Shown here: piece by piece, positions 22,654-31,357 of the stretch
Layout: the number at the start of each line of letters is the position of its first letter
Position numbering within the stretch: the stretch's first letter is position 1
Source: Akkermansia sp.
GTDB taxonomy: Bacteria > Verrucomicrobiota > Verrucomicrobiia > Verrucomicrobiales > Akkermansiaceae
Reading direction: 5' to 3'
Assembly: GCA_024405455.1 (NCBI GenBank)
Contig: JAKSOT010000011.1
Location: 1 to 37,248, forward strand
Length of the DNA: 37,248 bases
The notes under the pieces: model-generated
The model's input: only the letters and a program-made list of their open reading frames with translations
The model's database searches: none
What the model was told of the DNA's origin: nothing
Position numbers and translations under genes: made by a program

Positions 22654-23232
22654 TCAGGCGCGGGGATGGGGTTCGCGGTCGGCAGCGGTCTTGCCGGGAG
22701 CGGTGGTGAAGGGGCCGCCGGCGGTGGGTGCCACCTGGGTGAAGGCCATGCCGGCCTGCTCGAATTCCTTGCCCTGCACGGGGAAGTCCTTGCGGAGCGG
22801 GTGGTAGGGGTAGCCCTCCCACATCATGATGCGGCGCAGGTCCGGGTGCCCGGAGAAGTCGATGCCCATGAGGTCGTACTGCTCGCGCTCCAGCCAATCC
22901 GCGGAGGCCCACACGGACACCACGCTGGGAACGGAGGGTTCCTCGCCGCCCACGGGGCAGCGCACCAGCATGTTGGCGCCGGTCTCCGCCTGGGTGATGG
23001 TGTAGTTCACCTCAAAGCGCGGTTCCTGCCCCAGGTTGTCCACGGAGGACACGCACACGAGCATGTCGAACCCGCAGGCCTCCTTGGCGTAGGTCATCAC
23101 GCGCACCAGGTCGTCCGGCTGGACGGTCAGCGTGGTGTCGCCGCGGAATTCCTTGCGGCCCAGCTGCGGGAATCGCGCGCACAGCTTGTCGGCCGCGGCG
23201 CTCTGAAGTTCGGTAAGGGTGGGTTTTGGCAT
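22654..23232 (-). CDS. nuoC: NADH-quinone oxidoreductase subunit C
   Basis: 192 residues, the 30-kDa subunit of respiratory complex I in the peripheral arm. The family end signature is clear: EREQYDLMGIDFSGHPDLRR followed by IMMWEGYPYHPLRKDFP. In this family it reads ER E.yDm.GI.F.GHPdlRRil....w.gHPLRKDyP. The N-terminal part has VQPDDLVRVMTYAKEACGFDMLVCVSS. ATG 23232 was used; the frame extends to a TTG 9 nt upstream. It starts 21 nt after nuoB and the operon ends at a terminator 21 nt past its stop, so nuoD is not next to it. Confidence 0.95.
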   Translation of the reverse strand: MPKPTLTELQSAAADKLCARFPQLGRKEFRGDTTLTVQPDDLVRVMTYAKEACGFDMLVCVSSVDNLGQEPRFEVNYTITQAETGANMLVRCPVGGEEPSVPSVVSVWASADWLEREQYDLMGIDFSGHPDLRRIMMWEGYPYHPLRKDFPVQGKEFEQAGMAFTQVAPTAGGPFTTAPGKTAADREPHPRA

Positions 23233-23253
23233 GGCGTGCAAGGGGGGAAGGGG

Positions 23254-23838
23254 TTAGTCGAGGATGACGTCGGTGGGCACGGAGGCGGCGTTCTGCGCCT
23301 CGCGCAGGTTGTGCGTCTTGAAGAAGTCCTTGAGCGGGTGGTCCGTGGCCATGATCTTGTCCTGCAGGGTGATGAGCCCCTGGAGCAGGGCCTCCGGGCG
23401 CGGGGGGCAGCCGGAGATGTACACGTCCACCGGCACAATCTTGTCCACGCCCTGCAGCACGGAGTAGCTGCGGAACATGCCGCCGGAGCAGGCGCAGGCG
23501 CCGCAGGCGATGCACCACTTGGGCGCGGGCATCTGGTCCCAGATGCGGCGCACCAGCATGGCCATCTTGTAGGTGATGGTGCCGCAGATGAACATGAAGT
23601 CCGCCTGGCGCGGCGCGTAGCGGTTCACTTCCGAGCCGAAGCGCGAGATGTCGTACCGCGAGCAGGAGGCGGCCATGTACTCGATGGCGCAGCAGGAGGT
23701 GCCCATGGGCATGGGCCACAGGGAGTACTTGTGCACCCAGTTGATGGCGGCCTCCACGGTGGTGTAGACGAAGCCGCCGTCGGCGTCGGGGTCGCACATG
23801 TAGTTCTGCTCGATGTGTTGAAGGTTGTCCTGTGACAT
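23254..23838 (-). CDS. nuoB: NADH-quinone oxidoreductase subunit B
   Basis: 194 residues. NuoB holds the 4Fe-4S cluster N2, the last electron carrier before quinone in complex I. The four cluster ligands are Cys49-Cys50 (GTSCCAIE), Cys115 (in ACGACACSGG) and Cys144 (SGCPPRPE), with the same spacing as in E. coli NuoB. RYAPRQADFMFICGTI and PRPEALLQGL are also family blocks. ATG 23838 (MSQDNLQHIE) was chosen because the promoter lies inside the longer frame. Nothing like nuoA precedes it: the neighbour is a divergent PP2C gene. Confidence 0.96.
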   Translation of the reverse strand: MSQDNLQHIEQNYMCDPDADGGFVYTTVEAAINWVHKYSLWPMPMGTSCCAIEYMAASCSRYDISRFGSEVNRYAPRQADFMFICGTITYKMAMLVRRIWDQMPAPKWCIACGACACSGGMFRSYSVLQGVDKIVPVDVYISGCPPRPEALLQGLITLQDKIMATDHPLKDFFKTHNLREAQNAASVPTDVILD

Positions 23839-23875
23839 AGCGGAGAAAGGGGTTTGGTGACACCCCGGCGCACGC

Positions 23876-23904
23876 ATTGTATGCGCGCGGTGCGGAAAAA
23901 TCAA
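23876..23904 (-). promoter_or_regulatory. Promoter of nuoBC
   Basis: Minus strand TTGATT (23899-23904), 17 nt, TACAAT (23876-23881). Leader of about 30 nt. Confidence 0.65.
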
Positions 23905-23949
23905 GAACAATGTTGGCGGGGTAGCGCGTTAATTTTTTAAATTCCCCCC

Positions 23950-23978
23950 TTGAAAAAAGCGGGCGGGCGTGGTTAAAT
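23950..23978 (+). promoter_or_regulatory. Promoter of the PAS-PP2C gene, overlapping an upstream ATG
   Basis: TTGAAA (23950-23955), 17 nt, TTAAAT (23973-23978). The -10 overlaps ATG 23977, so that codon cannot be in the mRNA; the next ATG (23986) begins 7 nt after the -10. Confidence 0.6.
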
Positions 23979-23985
23979 GGTGGGA

Positions 23986-25626
23986 ATGAGCAATGAGAGC
24001 GGCAGTACGCCCGGCAACGGCAAGACCGTGCACGGCGTGTTCAAGTGGGAGATGGTGCGCAAGGCGTTGCGCGCCGCGGAGGAAGGCGCGTACTGCTGGG
24101 AGATTGCGGACGGCCACATCTACTACACCGAGCAGTGCATGCGCATGCTCGGCCTGCCCCTGGACGAGTGGGCGCCCAACATCTTCACGGAAACGGACCT
24201 CACCATCCATGCGGAGGACCGCCAGTTCTTCACCGCCGCCGTGCAGCGCTTCCTGAGCAGCCCCGGCTCCGCCCCGCTGCGCGTGGAGGTGCGCCTGCTC
24301 AACCTGCGCTCCCGCGGCTGGCGCTGGATCCGCGTGAACGGCCTGCTGGAGCAGGACGCCGACCACAAGCCCGTGCGCCTGGTGGGCGTGTGGGTGGACA
24401 TCACGCGCCGCAAGATGGCGGATTTGCACGCCATGGAGGACCGCGACCTCTTCCGCACATTGATCAACTATTTGCCGGACAGCATCTACTTCAAGAACCG
24501 CGAATCCCGCTTCGTGATTGCGAACGAGGCCACCGCGCGCAAGATGCAGGTGCGCACGCCGTCCGACCTCATCGGCAGCCGCGACGAGGACTTCTTCGAT
24601 GCGGCCATGAGCTCCGTGGCCCGCGGCGAGGAGCGCGACATCATGGCCACCGGAAGGCCCATCACCAACCGCATCCACCGCGAGCCCTGGAAGGAGGGGC
24701 ACTCCACCTGGACCCGCATCTCCAAATTCCCCTGGTACGCGTCGGACGGCTCCGTCAAGGGCATCGTCGGCATCTCGTCGGACGTCACGGAGCTCATCGA
24801 GGCGCAGCACCGCTACCGCGATATCGCCGGCAAGCTGGACGAGCGCAACCGCGCGCTGGAAAAGGAAATCGACCTGGCGCGCGAGGTGCAGCAGGCGCTC
24901 CAGCCCGTCAGCATCCCGGACCGCGTGTGGAAGCTGGAGGACGGCACCGTGCGGCGCGCCCACTTCCACCAAGTGTACATGCCCTCCACCGGCGTGGCGG
25001 GCGACTGCTTCGAGGTGTTCCCCATCGGCCAGTCCGGGCTGGGCATGATCATCTGCGACGTAATGGGGCACGGCGTGCGCGCGGCGCTCATCGCCTCCAT
25101 GCTGCGCGGGCTCATGGAGCAGGTGGCCAACCTGGCGGACACGCCCGGCCTGCTGCTCTCCTCGCTCAACCGCCAGATGTCGCGCATCTTCACGCAGGCC
25201 AGCATCACCATGTTCGCCTCCGCGTGCTACGTGTATCTGGACTTGGACAAGAAGCGCCTCACGCTCTCCGGCGCCGGGCATCCCGCCCCCGTCATCCAGA
25301 TGCCGGACGGCCGCGCGTACCTGCCGCCCATCCCGCGCTCGCCCGCCCTCGGCCTCATCGAGAACGCCATGTTCCGCGAGAGCGAGATACGCCTGGAGCC
25401 CGGCATGAAGCTCATGCTCTACACCGACGGCATCACCGAGGCCCGCAACGCCGCCGGCGACGAGCTCGGCGCGCAGCGCATCATGGATGCCCTCGCCGCG
25501 CAACGCCCGCAGGATGTCAAGGGCATGCTGGACGCCGCGCTGCACACCATGCGCCAATTCACGGGCAATGCACCGCAGGACGACGACATCTGCCTGCTGG
25601 GCGTGGAATTCCGGGAGGGAGAGTGA
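23986..25626 (+). CDS. PAS-domain PP2C/SpoIIE-type serine phosphatase (RsbU-like)
   Basis: 546 residues. Two PAS domains (about 20-140 and 150-275; VRLVGVWVDITRRK and VKGIVGISSDVTELIEA are PAC-type endings) are followed by a short coiled-coil linker with LAREVQQALQP, the usual lead into RsbU-like PP2C domains. The SpoIIE domain keeps its metal-binding acids: GDCFEVF (about 338), CDVMGHG (356), LYTDGITEARN (479) and QDDDICLL (531). Such proteins sense a signal through PAS and dephosphorylate an anti-sigma-factor antagonist. No antagonist, anti-sigma or sigma gene is adjacent. No membrane helix is seen, so sensing is cytoplasmic. Start chosen from the promoter position. Confidence 0.9.
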   Translation: MSNESGSTPGNGKTVHGVFKWEMVRKALRAAEEGAYCWEIADGHIYYTEQCMRMLGLPLDEWAPNIFTETDLTIHAEDRQFFTAAVQRFLSSPGSAPLRVEVRLLNLRSRGWRWIRVNGLLEQDADHKPVRLVGVWVDITRRKMADLHAMEDRDLFRTLINYLPDSIYFKNRESRFVIANEATARKMQVRTPSDLIGSRDEDFFDAAMSSVARGEERDIMATGRPITNRIHREPWKEGHSTWTRISKFPWYASDGSVKGIVGISSDVTELIEAQHRYRDIAGKLDERNRALEKEIDLAREVQQALQPVSIPDRVWKLEDGTVRRAHFHQVYMPSTGVAGDCFEVFPIGQSGLGMIICDVMGHGVRAALIASMLRGLMEQVANLADTPGLLLSSLNRQMSRIFTQASITMFASACYVYLDLDKKRLTLSGAGHPAPVIQMPDGRAYLPPIPRSPALGLIENAMFRESEIRLEPGMKLMLYTDGITEARNAAGDELGAQRIMDALAAQRPQDVKGMLDAALHTMRQFTGNAPQDDDICLLGVEFREGE

Positions 25627-25630
25627 ACCG

Positions 25631-25828
25631 TTACGGAAGCACGGAGTTCACAAGGTGGCCGGGCAGCTTGGCCACGGAGCGCACCACGCTGGTCACGCTG
25701 TTGGTCACCCCGTTGAGCGTGCCGCAGGAAACCACGCCAAGGCTCAGCCCGCACAGCAGGGCAAGCTGGGCGGTCCGCTTCAATATGCGGCACGGGGATG
25801 TGGGCTTCTCCACCTTCACGCCACGCAT
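25631..25828 (-). CDS. Small predicted lipoprotein, unknown function
   Basis: At most 65 residues. A basic stretch (RILKR) and a hydrophobic segment end in lipobox VVSC (Cys35), leaving a mature peptide of only 31 residues (CGTLNGVTNSVTSVVRSV...). It resembles small entericidin-like envelope lipoproteins in layout only. ATG 25828 is given as the start, but a promoter with its -10 at 25828-25833 covers that codon. GTG 25819, 8 nt after the -10, would then be the real, possibly leaderless, start. It converges with the PP2C gene, with 4 nt between stop codons. Confidence 0.55.
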   Translation of the reverse strand: MRGVKVEKPTSPCRILKRTAQLALLCGLSLGVVSCGTLNGVTNSVTSVVRSVAKLPGHLVNSVLP

Positions 25829-25856
25829 TTTAACATAGCCCGCCGACCCTTGCCAA
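25828..25856 (-). promoter_or_regulatory. Promoter of the small lipoprotein
   Basis: Minus strand TTGGCA (25851-25856), 17 nt, TTAAAA (25828-25833). Confidence 0.45.
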
Positions 25857-25871
25857 TACTATTCCGCGACA

Positions 25872-25903
25872 AATTGACAATTTACGATTGACGATTTACA
25901 ATT
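25872..25903. repeat. Tandem heptamer array (four RATTKAC units plus AATT)
   Basis: The sequence reads AATTGAC, AATTTAC, GATTGAC, GATTTAC, AATT: four 7-bp units of consensus RATTKAC and a partial fifth. It is strikingly AT-rich for this genome and lies between the small lipoprotein and the Nudix gene. Confidence 0.85.
25874..25902 (+). promoter_or_regulatory. Promoter of the Nudix gene formed by the heptamer array
   Basis: TTGACA (25874-25879) from unit 1 and TACAAT (25897-25902) from units 4-5 are spaced by exactly 17 nt. Leader of about 26 nt to ATG 25935. Confidence 0.6.
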
Positions 25904-25934
25904 GGGAAGTTCGCGCGCCTTCCGGCGCGACCCC

Positions 25935-26504
25935 ATGATACCGATAGACAACAGGCACGCGCTTTGCGGGATGCTCTCCCGCTACGCCGCCTCCCACGCG
26001 GAACGGCGGGATGCGGCCTTGCGCGTGCTGGAGTTCGTCTCCTCCACGCCGGACTGCTTCTGCCGCACCTGCCTGCAGGGGCACATCACCGGCTCCGCCT
26101 GGCTGCTCAACCCCGCGGGCGACAAGGCGCTGCTCACCCTGCACCGCAACCTGAAACGCTGGATGCAGCTCGGCGGCCACGCCGACGGCGACCCCGACGT
26201 GCTGCGCGTGGCGCTGCGGGAAGCCACGGAGGAGAGCGGCATCCAGGGCATCCGCCCGCTCTCCGGGGACATCATGGACGTGGACATCCACCCCATCCCC
26301 GCGCGCCCGGACAAGGGCGAGCCCGCCCATTTCCACTACGATATCCGCTTCCTCATGCAGGCCCCCCACGAGCGCTTCACCATCTCCGACGAGTCCGACG
26401 ACCTGGCCTGGTGGTCGTACGCGGACATCCAATCCCGCCGCGCGGAGCTTGACGAGGCCGTCCTGCGTCTCGCACGCCTATGGCGGGAGCGAAAGGCGGA
26501 ATGA
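25935..26504 (+). CDS. Nudix hydrolase
   Basis: 189 residues. The Nudix box is at 81-103 (GHADGDPDVLRVALREATEESGI), with the catalytic REATEE at 95-100. The first conserved Glu of the box is Pro here, which is seen in the GGHADGD subfamily and does not remove the metal-binding acids. Nudix enzymes hydrolyse nucleoside diphosphates linked to another group; the substrate cannot be read. SAWLLNPAGDKALLTLHRNLKRWMQLGGH is the typical strand run ahead of the box. ATG 25935 was chosen over a longer frame start that would overlap the promoter array. A terminator follows. Confidence 0.9.
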   Translation: MIPIDNRHALCGMLSRYAASHAERRDAALRVLEFVSSTPDCFCRTCLQGHITGSAWLLNPAGDKALLTLHRNLKRWMQLGGHADGDPDVLRVALREATEESGIQGIRPLSGDIMDVDIHPIPARPDKGEPAHFHYDIRFLMQAPHERFTISDESDDLAWWSYADIQSRRAELDEAVLRLARLWRERKAE

Positions 26505-26507
26505 TTT

Positions 26508-26542
26508 GCACCCCCGCCCGGCAACATGCCGAACGGGGGTGC
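26508..26542. terminator. Bidirectional hairpin between the Nudix gene and fucI
   Basis: Stem of 9 bp (26508-26516 with 26534-26542), a 2x2 internal loop, then 5 bp more around a 3-nt loop. Placed between two convergent genes. Confidence 0.7.
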
Positions 26543-26574
26543 CGTATTACTAAATAGTACCTCTACTCAGTGCA

Positions 26575-28359
26575 TCAATTGTACTTGCCGTAGATGGGGC
26601 CGAAGTTCTTGCAAGCGCGGAAGTCTGCGCCTTCGGGATCCTCGGTGCCGAACAGGTTCCAGGCGGCGGGACGGTAGATGTCCTCCTCCGGCACGTTGTG
26701 GGCGTACACGGGGATGCGCAGCATGGAGGCCAGCGTGATGATGTCCGCGCCGATATGACCGTAGGTCCAGGCGCCGTGGTTGGCACCCATGTTGGCCATC
26801 ACGGAGTAGACGTCCTTGAAGGCGCCCTTGCCGGTGAGGCGCGGGGCGAACCAGGTGGTGGGCCAGCCGGGGTCGGTGCGCTCGTCAAGGGTGTTGTTGA
26901 CCTTCTCCGGCAGGGAGCAGGTGTAGCCTTCCGCAATCACCAGCACGGGGCCCTGGCCCTTGACCAGGTTCATGCGGATCATGGTGACGGGCACGTCACC
27001 CTTGGAGACGAAGTGCAGGGAGTAGCCGCCGCCGCGGAAGTACTCGCGGTTGGCGGGGCACCAGCAGGAGTTGTCCATCATGGCCTCGATATCCTCCTTG
27101 GTGGTCTCTCCGGTCTTCTTCATGCAGGGCTTGCCGTCCTTTCCGGTGGAGTACATGTTGCCGTCCAGTGCGGTGGAGCCGGAGTTGATGAGGTGCATGA
27201 TGCCGTTGGCGGCGTGGCCCTCCATGGTGTAGCCCGTCACGCGCTTCACGGCGGCGGGGGACCAGTAGGTGCGGATATCGGAGAAGCAGGCGGCCTGCCC
27301 GGTGAGCTGGTGGAGCAGGAGCATGCACACGCCGTTCATGGCATCGTTCTCCGTGGCGAAGGGGATGGCCTCGCGGGGGCCGTTCCAGTCGAAGGTGCTG
27401 TTGATGAGGGATTCCGCCATGTCGCCGTTGGGGTAGAAATCGGTCCAGTGGCGCTGGCCCTGGAAACCGCCGCAGATGGCGTTGAAGCCGAGACCCTCCT
27501 CCTCGCGGTCGATAGTCTTGAGGTAGGGGTTGCCGTGCATCCTGTCGCGGCAGATGATCATCATGAGGATGCTCTCGCGCAGCGTGCGCTCCTTGTCCTC
27601 CGCGGAGAGGATGAGGTCCGGCCTGTTGCGCTCCGGGCCGATGTGCACGTAGCGCTTGGCCCACTCCATGGCCAGCTCGAACTCCTTCTCGTCGTAAATC
27701 TTGAGCTCCATGCGGCGCTTCACCTCCGTCATGTCCACGGGCTGCACGCGCATGCCCAGGTAGTCCTCCCAGAACGGCTGGTCCAGGATGGAGCCGCCGA
27801 TGCCCATGGCGCAGCCGCCGATGGAGAGGTAGCCCTTGCCCTTGAGGGTGGCCACGGCAATACCGGCGCGGGCGAAGCGCAGGATCTTCTCCGCCACGTC
27901 CTCCGGGATGCTGGTGTCGTCCGCGTCCTGCACGTCATGCCCGTAGATGGAGAAGGCGGGCACGCCCTTCTGGGCGTAGGCGGCCAGTGCGGCGGCCAGG
28001 TAGACGGCGCCGGGGCGCTCCGTGCCGTTGAAGCCCCAGATGGCCTTGGGGATGCGGTTGTCCGTCTCGAAGGTCTCCGTGATGTAGCACCAGCAGGGGG
28101 TGACGATGAGCGAGCAGCCCACGTTGTTCTCCGCGAACTTCTGGTTGGCGGCGGCGGCCTCCGCGGGCCCGCCGATGCAGGTGTCCGCGATGACGCACTT
28201 CACGGGCTGCCCGTTGGCGTGCTTGACGTTGGCCTCGATGAGGGCGGCGGCGGCCTTGGCCATGTTCATGGTCTGGTCTTCCAGGGACTCGCGGACGCCG
28301 AGGCGGCGGCCGTCAATCGTGGGGCGAATGCCGATGGTCGGCAGTGTATCGTATTTCAT
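26575..28359 (-). CDS. fucI: L-fucose isomerase
   Basis: 594 residues, the same size as the E. coli enzyme (591). It converts L-fucose to L-fuculose, also D-arabinose to D-ribulose, in the cytoplasm with Mn2+. The start [27 protein letters not shown] matches the family N terminus (p.[11 protein letters not shown].GvREsLE), and the active-site stretch around [12 protein letters not shown] holds metal-binding acids. ATG 28359 was chosen for this reason; the frame runs on upstream into fucP. It is second in an operon after fucP (40-nt gap). Fucose is abundant in mucin glycans. No fuculokinase or aldolase gene is in the window. Confidence 0.95.
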   Translation of the reverse strand: MKYDTLPTIGIRPTIDGRRLGVRESLEDQTMNMAKAAAALIEANVKHANGQPVKCVIADTCIGGPAEAAAANQKFAENNVGCSLIVTPCWCYITETFETDNRIPKAIWGFNGTERPGAVYLAAALAAYAQKGVPAFSIYGHDVQDADDTSIPEDVAEKILRFARAGIAVATLKGKGYLSIGGCAMGIGGSILDQPFWEDYLGMRVQPVDMTEVKRRMELKIYDEKEFELAMEWAKRYVHIGPERNRPDLILSAEDKERTLRESILMMIICRDRMHGNPYLKTIDREEEGLGFNAICGGFQGQRHWTDFYPNGDMAESLINSTFDWNGPREAIPFATENDAMNGVCMLLLHQLTGQAACFSDIRTYWSPAAVKRVTGYTMEGHAANGIMHLINSGSTALDGNMYSTGKDGKPCMKKTGETTKEDIEAMMDNSCWCPANREYFRGGGYSLHFVSKGDVPVTMIRMNLVKGQGPVLVIAEGYTCSLPEKVNNTLDERTDPGWPTTWFAPRLTGKGAFKDVYSVMANMGANHGAWTYGHIGADIITLASMLRIPVYAHNVPEEDIYRPAAWNLFGTEDPEGADFRACKNFGPIYGKYN

Positions 28360-28399
28360 ATCGTTGATTTTTATGGGTTGGAATGAATAATGAGAGGGG

Positions 28400-29749
28400 T
28401 TACTTTTCCTCGGCCTGCTTGCCAGTGCCGCGGAAGCGCAGGCCGTACACCAGCACAATCACCAGGCATGCCACCAGGATGTAGTAGCAGCCGCGCAGGG
28501 AGGCCTCCTGGATGGTGCCCACCACCTGCCCGGTCTTGTCGTCGATGATGTCGTGCGCGCCGTTGTACAGGTAGAGGGAAAGGCCGGAGAGCACGTTGTT
28601 CTCCATGCAGTAGGCGAAGATGGGGGGCACGGCGGCGCCGCCCATGATGCTCATCACCAGGCCGGCCGCGCCGAGCTTGGAATCCGGGCCCAGGTCACGC
28701 AGGGCGATGCCGTAGATGGTGGGGAACATGAGCGACAGGGTGGCGGAGATGGCCACCACGCAAATCAACCCGGGAAGCGCCGGCAGGTACACCGCGCCCA
28801 GGCTCAGCGCTATGCCTATCACCGCCATCAGGCTCATCATGTTGGCGGGGTTGTACTTCTTCATCAGCGCCGTGCAGATGAAGCGGAACACGATGAAGCA
28901 GCACATGGCCGCTATGTAGAAGTACATGGCGTTCGCGTTAGAGCAGCCGTAGATGTAGTTGGCGTAGTGGATCACGTACACCCACGCAATGGTCTGCAGG
29001 CCCACGTAGAAGAACTGCGTGAACACGCCCCAGCGGTAGCGCGGCAGGTGTACCAGCGTGCAGAGCGACTTCCAGAAGGTGTGCTGCTCCGCGTCCTCTC
29101 CCTTGGCCGCGGCCACCGGGATGTCCTTCACCTTGAACGCCACCCACAGGCACGCCACGATCACCGCCAGGCAGATGTACGGGGAAACCAGCCAGATGAG
29201 CTTGGTGTCCGGCGTGGCCTGCTCGATATGGTCGAATATCACGAACTTGGCCACCAGCAGGCCGATGAGGCAGCCCACCGGGTTGAACTGCTGCGCGAAG
29301 TTCAGGCGGCGCACCGCCGTCTCCTCCGGGCCCATCGCCAGCACGAACGGGTTGCAGGTTGTCTCCAAAATCGAGCAGCCGGAGGCGTACACGAAGATGG
29401 AGCACAGGCAGATTTCATAGCTGTTGAACGCGGCCGCCGGAACGTAGCCCATCACGCCGATGAAGAACACGCCCAGGCCCAGCAGCACGCCGGACTTGAA
29501 CGAGAACTTCTTGATGAAGATGGATGCCGGGATGGCCAGCACAGCATACGCGCCGTAGTGCGAGGTCACGGACATCACCGTGCCCATCTGCCCAAGCTCC
29601 GGGAATATGCTCTCAAACGCCTTCACTAGCACTTCCGCCATGGCGTTCACCACGCCCCACAGCGCAAAGCACGTTACCAGCATGAAGAACGCCGCACGGT
29701 ACTTGCGCGGCACAACGGGTGTCAAATCACGGGTCTCGTCCGTACTCAT
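28400..29749 (-). CDS. fucP: L-fucose:H+ symporter (FucP-like, MFS)
   Basis: 449 residues with 12 predicted membrane helices of the FHS branch of the major facilitator superfamily. [19 protein letters not shown] is the TM1 signature of FucP, and [28 protein letters not shown] matches the 'ET..NP....GP...a..RLN.aQ.FN' block that follows TM4. In E. coli FucP an Asp in TM1 and the Glu of the ET.NP block matter for proton coupling; here the TM1 position appears to be Glu (AEVL) and the second Glu is kept. ATG 29749 was chosen because the -10 ends 8 nt upstream. Operon partner is fucI, which fits fucose as substrate. Confidence 0.9.
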   Translation of the reverse strand: MSTDETRDLTPVVPRKYRAAFFMLVTCFALWGVVNAMAEVLVKAFESIFPELGQMGTVMSVTSHYGAYAVLAIPASIFIKKFSFKSGVLLGLGVFFIGVMGYVPAAAFNSYEICLCSIFVYASGCSILETTCNPFVLAMGPEETAVRRLNFAQQFNPVGCLIGLLVAKFVIFDHIEQATPDTKLIWLVSPYICLAVIVACLWVAFKVKDIPVAAAKGEDAEQHTFWKSLCTLVHLPRYRWGVFTQFFYVGLQTIAWVYVIHYANYIYGCSNANAMYFYIAAMCCFIVFRFICTALMKKYNPANMMSLMAVIGIALSLGAVYLPALPGLICVVAISATLSLMFPTIYGIALRDLGPDSKLGAAGLVMSIMGGAAVPPIFAYCMENNVLSGLSLYLYNGAHDIIDDKTGQVVGTIQEASLRGCYYILVACLVIVLVYGLRFRGTGKQAEEK

Positions 29750-29757
29750 AATACAAA

Positions 29758-29785
29758 ATTCTACCATATAGACCCGCCGTGTCAA
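29758..29785 (-). promoter_or_regulatory. Promoter of fucP-fucI, start-codon proximal
   Basis: Minus strand TTGACA (29780-29785), 16 nt, TAGAAT (29758-29763), 8 nt to ATG 29749. No operator palindrome or regulator gene is evident. Confidence 0.7.
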
Positions 29786-29833
29786 TGATTAAAAGCCAGT
29801 CGGCGGCGGAAAAGTCGCCGCGTTCGATTGTGC

Positions 29834-29862
29834 TTGCGGGGCGGGGGCGCGCGTGGTAGGAT
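29834..29862 (+). promoter_or_regulatory. Promoter of the bamD-like/lptE/rsmI operon
   Basis: TTGCGG (29834-29839), 17 nt, TAGGAT (29857-29862), 9 nt to ATG 29872. Confidence 0.5.
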
Positions 29863-29871
29863 GGTGCGCGT

Positions 29872-30831
29872 ATGAGCAGGACGTATTTGTGCGCATGCCT
29901 GGGCATTCTGGCAATGCTCGGGCTGCCGATGTGCCAGCAGTTCGACGGAGCCATCCCCGCCGGCATGGTGAGGGCCGTGGATGCAGAGGCTGATTCCATG
30001 ATTGCCCAGGCGGAGGCCCTTGGCCGCCAAGGCAAGGTGGGCAAGGAAATCAAGCTGCTCAAGAAGGTGGCCACCCAGCACCAGGTGGCGCCCAACGCAG
30101 ACAAGGCGCGCTTCATGCTGGGGCAGGCGTACGAGTCCACGGGCGACTACCGCGAGGCCTTCAAGCAGTACAGCCGCCTGATAGACCGCTACCCGCAGAG
30201 CGCGCTCTACCGGGATGCGCTCAACCGCCAGCTCTCCATGGCCATGCGCGGCGCGCAGGGCAAGCTCACCGTCCCCGTGCTCTGGGGAGCCTGGCATTCC
30301 AACATGGAGAGCGACAAGGTGGTGGAGTGGCTGCGCTACATCATCGACAAGGCGCCGTACAACGACATGGCGGCCACGGCCGCCTCCCTGCTGGGCAACT
30401 TCCTGGTGGAGAAGCGGCGCTACGAGGAGGCGCGCATGGAGTACGCGCGCCTGGTGGAGAAGTACCCCGACAGCCCGTACGCCCCTGCGGCGCAGCTCAT
30501 GGTGGCGCAGCTGTGGGCATCCAACCGCACGCGCGGCGAGAACAACCTGGTGAACCTCACCAACGCACGCGAGGCATACGAGGAATTCTGCCTCCGCTTC
30601 CCCAACCACAAGGACGCCCACAAGGCCCTGGCACAGGTCTCCAACATGAAGCGCCTCATGGTCCAGCAGCAGCTGGATGTGGGCAAGTACTACCTCTACC
30701 GCTCCAACGAGTACCAGTCCGCCATCTTCTGCTTCGAGGACGTGGTGCGCCAGCGCTCCGTGAATCCGGAGGCCGCCGCGGAGGCCGCGCAGCTGCTGGC
30801 CAAGGCACGCGCCGCCGCCAACCGCAAGTAA
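29872..30831 (+). CDS. BamD-like tetratricopeptide protein of the outer-membrane assembly pathway
   Basis: 319 residues with a signal peptide ending PMC (Cys21). Lipid attachment is plausible, but Met at -1 departs from the usual lipobox. TPR units follow: ADKARFMLGQAYESTGDYREAFKQYSRLIDRYPQSALY, then the LGNFLVEKRRYEEARMEYARLVEKYPDSPYAPAA unit, and a last repeat near NEYQSAIFCFEDVVRQ. The spacing and 'YP.S.ya..A' turns are those of BamD/YfiO, which recruits substrates to BamA for barrel insertion. No other Bam gene is adjacent. The lptE gene follows after 10 nt, which supports an outer-membrane biogenesis role. Alternative: a general TPR envelope protein. Confidence 0.75.
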   Translation: MSRTYLCACLGILAMLGLPMCQQFDGAIPAGMVRAVDAEADSMIAQAEALGRQGKVGKEIKLLKKVATQHQVAPNADKARFMLGQAYESTGDYREAFKQYSRLIDRYPQSALYRDALNRQLSMAMRGAQGKLTVPVLWGAWHSNMESDKVVEWLRYIIDKAPYNDMAATAASLLGNFLVEKRRYEEARMEYARLVEKYPDSPYAPAAQLMVAQLWASNRTRGENNLVNLTNAREAYEEFCLRFPNHKDAHKALAQVSNMKRLMVQQQLDVGKYYLYRSNEYQSAIFCFEDVVRQRSVNPEAAAEAAQLLAKARAAANRK

Positions 30832-30841
30832 TCATTTTGCC

Positions 30842-31357
30842 ATGACCAAGCTGCTGCAAAGCGCCGCTCTCACCGCCGCGGGCCTTCTGGCCGTCTCCTG
30901 CGGCTACCACCTGGACGGCGCGCTCAACCCCAAGATGGAAGGCGTGCACAGCTTTGCCGTGGCCATGTTCGAGAACAGCTCCTTCTACCCGGACGCCGGA
31001 ATGATGGTGACCACTGCGCTCACCAATTCCCTGGAGCGCTCCGGCACCATGCGCCTGCGCACCCACGGCAGCGCGGACTGCTCCATCTCCGGCCGCGTGG
31101 TGCGCGTCTCCCGCACCGCCCTGCGCGCCAACCCCAAGGACAGCGTGCTCAGCTCGGAAATCGGCCTCACCATCCAGGTGGAGTACAAGGTGGTGGACAA
31201 CCGCTCCGGCAAGGAGCTTGCCAAGGGCACCGCCTCCGGTCAGGGAAGCTTCTTCAACAACGACCTCGGCAGCGTGCAGACCGCTGAGCAGAATGCCGTC
31301 TCCTACGCCGCGCGGCAGGCTGCGGACGACATCGTGACCGACCTCACGCTGCCATGA
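30842..31357 (+). CDS. lptE: LPS assembly lipoprotein LptE
   Basis: 171 residues, lipobox AVSC with Cys20 and the family hallmark CGYHLDG right after it. LptE plugs the LptD barrel in the outer membrane and helps insert lipopolysaccharide. The core shows the expected alternation: FAVAMFENSSFYPDAGMMVTTALTNSLERSG, then SISGRVVRVSRTAL, then IGLTIQVEYKVVDNRSGKEL, and an N-terminal-type helix at the end. The stop overlaps the rsmI start by 4 nt (ATGA). Its presence implies that this organism makes LPS. Confidence 0.88.
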   Translation: MTKLLQSAALTAAGLLAVSCGYHLDGALNPKMEGVHSFAVAMFENSSFYPDAGMMVTTALTNSLERSGTMRLRTHGSADCSISGRVVRVSRTALRANPKDSVLSSEIGLTIQVEYKVVDNRSGKELAKGTASGQGSFFNNDLGSVQTAEQNAVSYAARQAADDIVTDLTLP

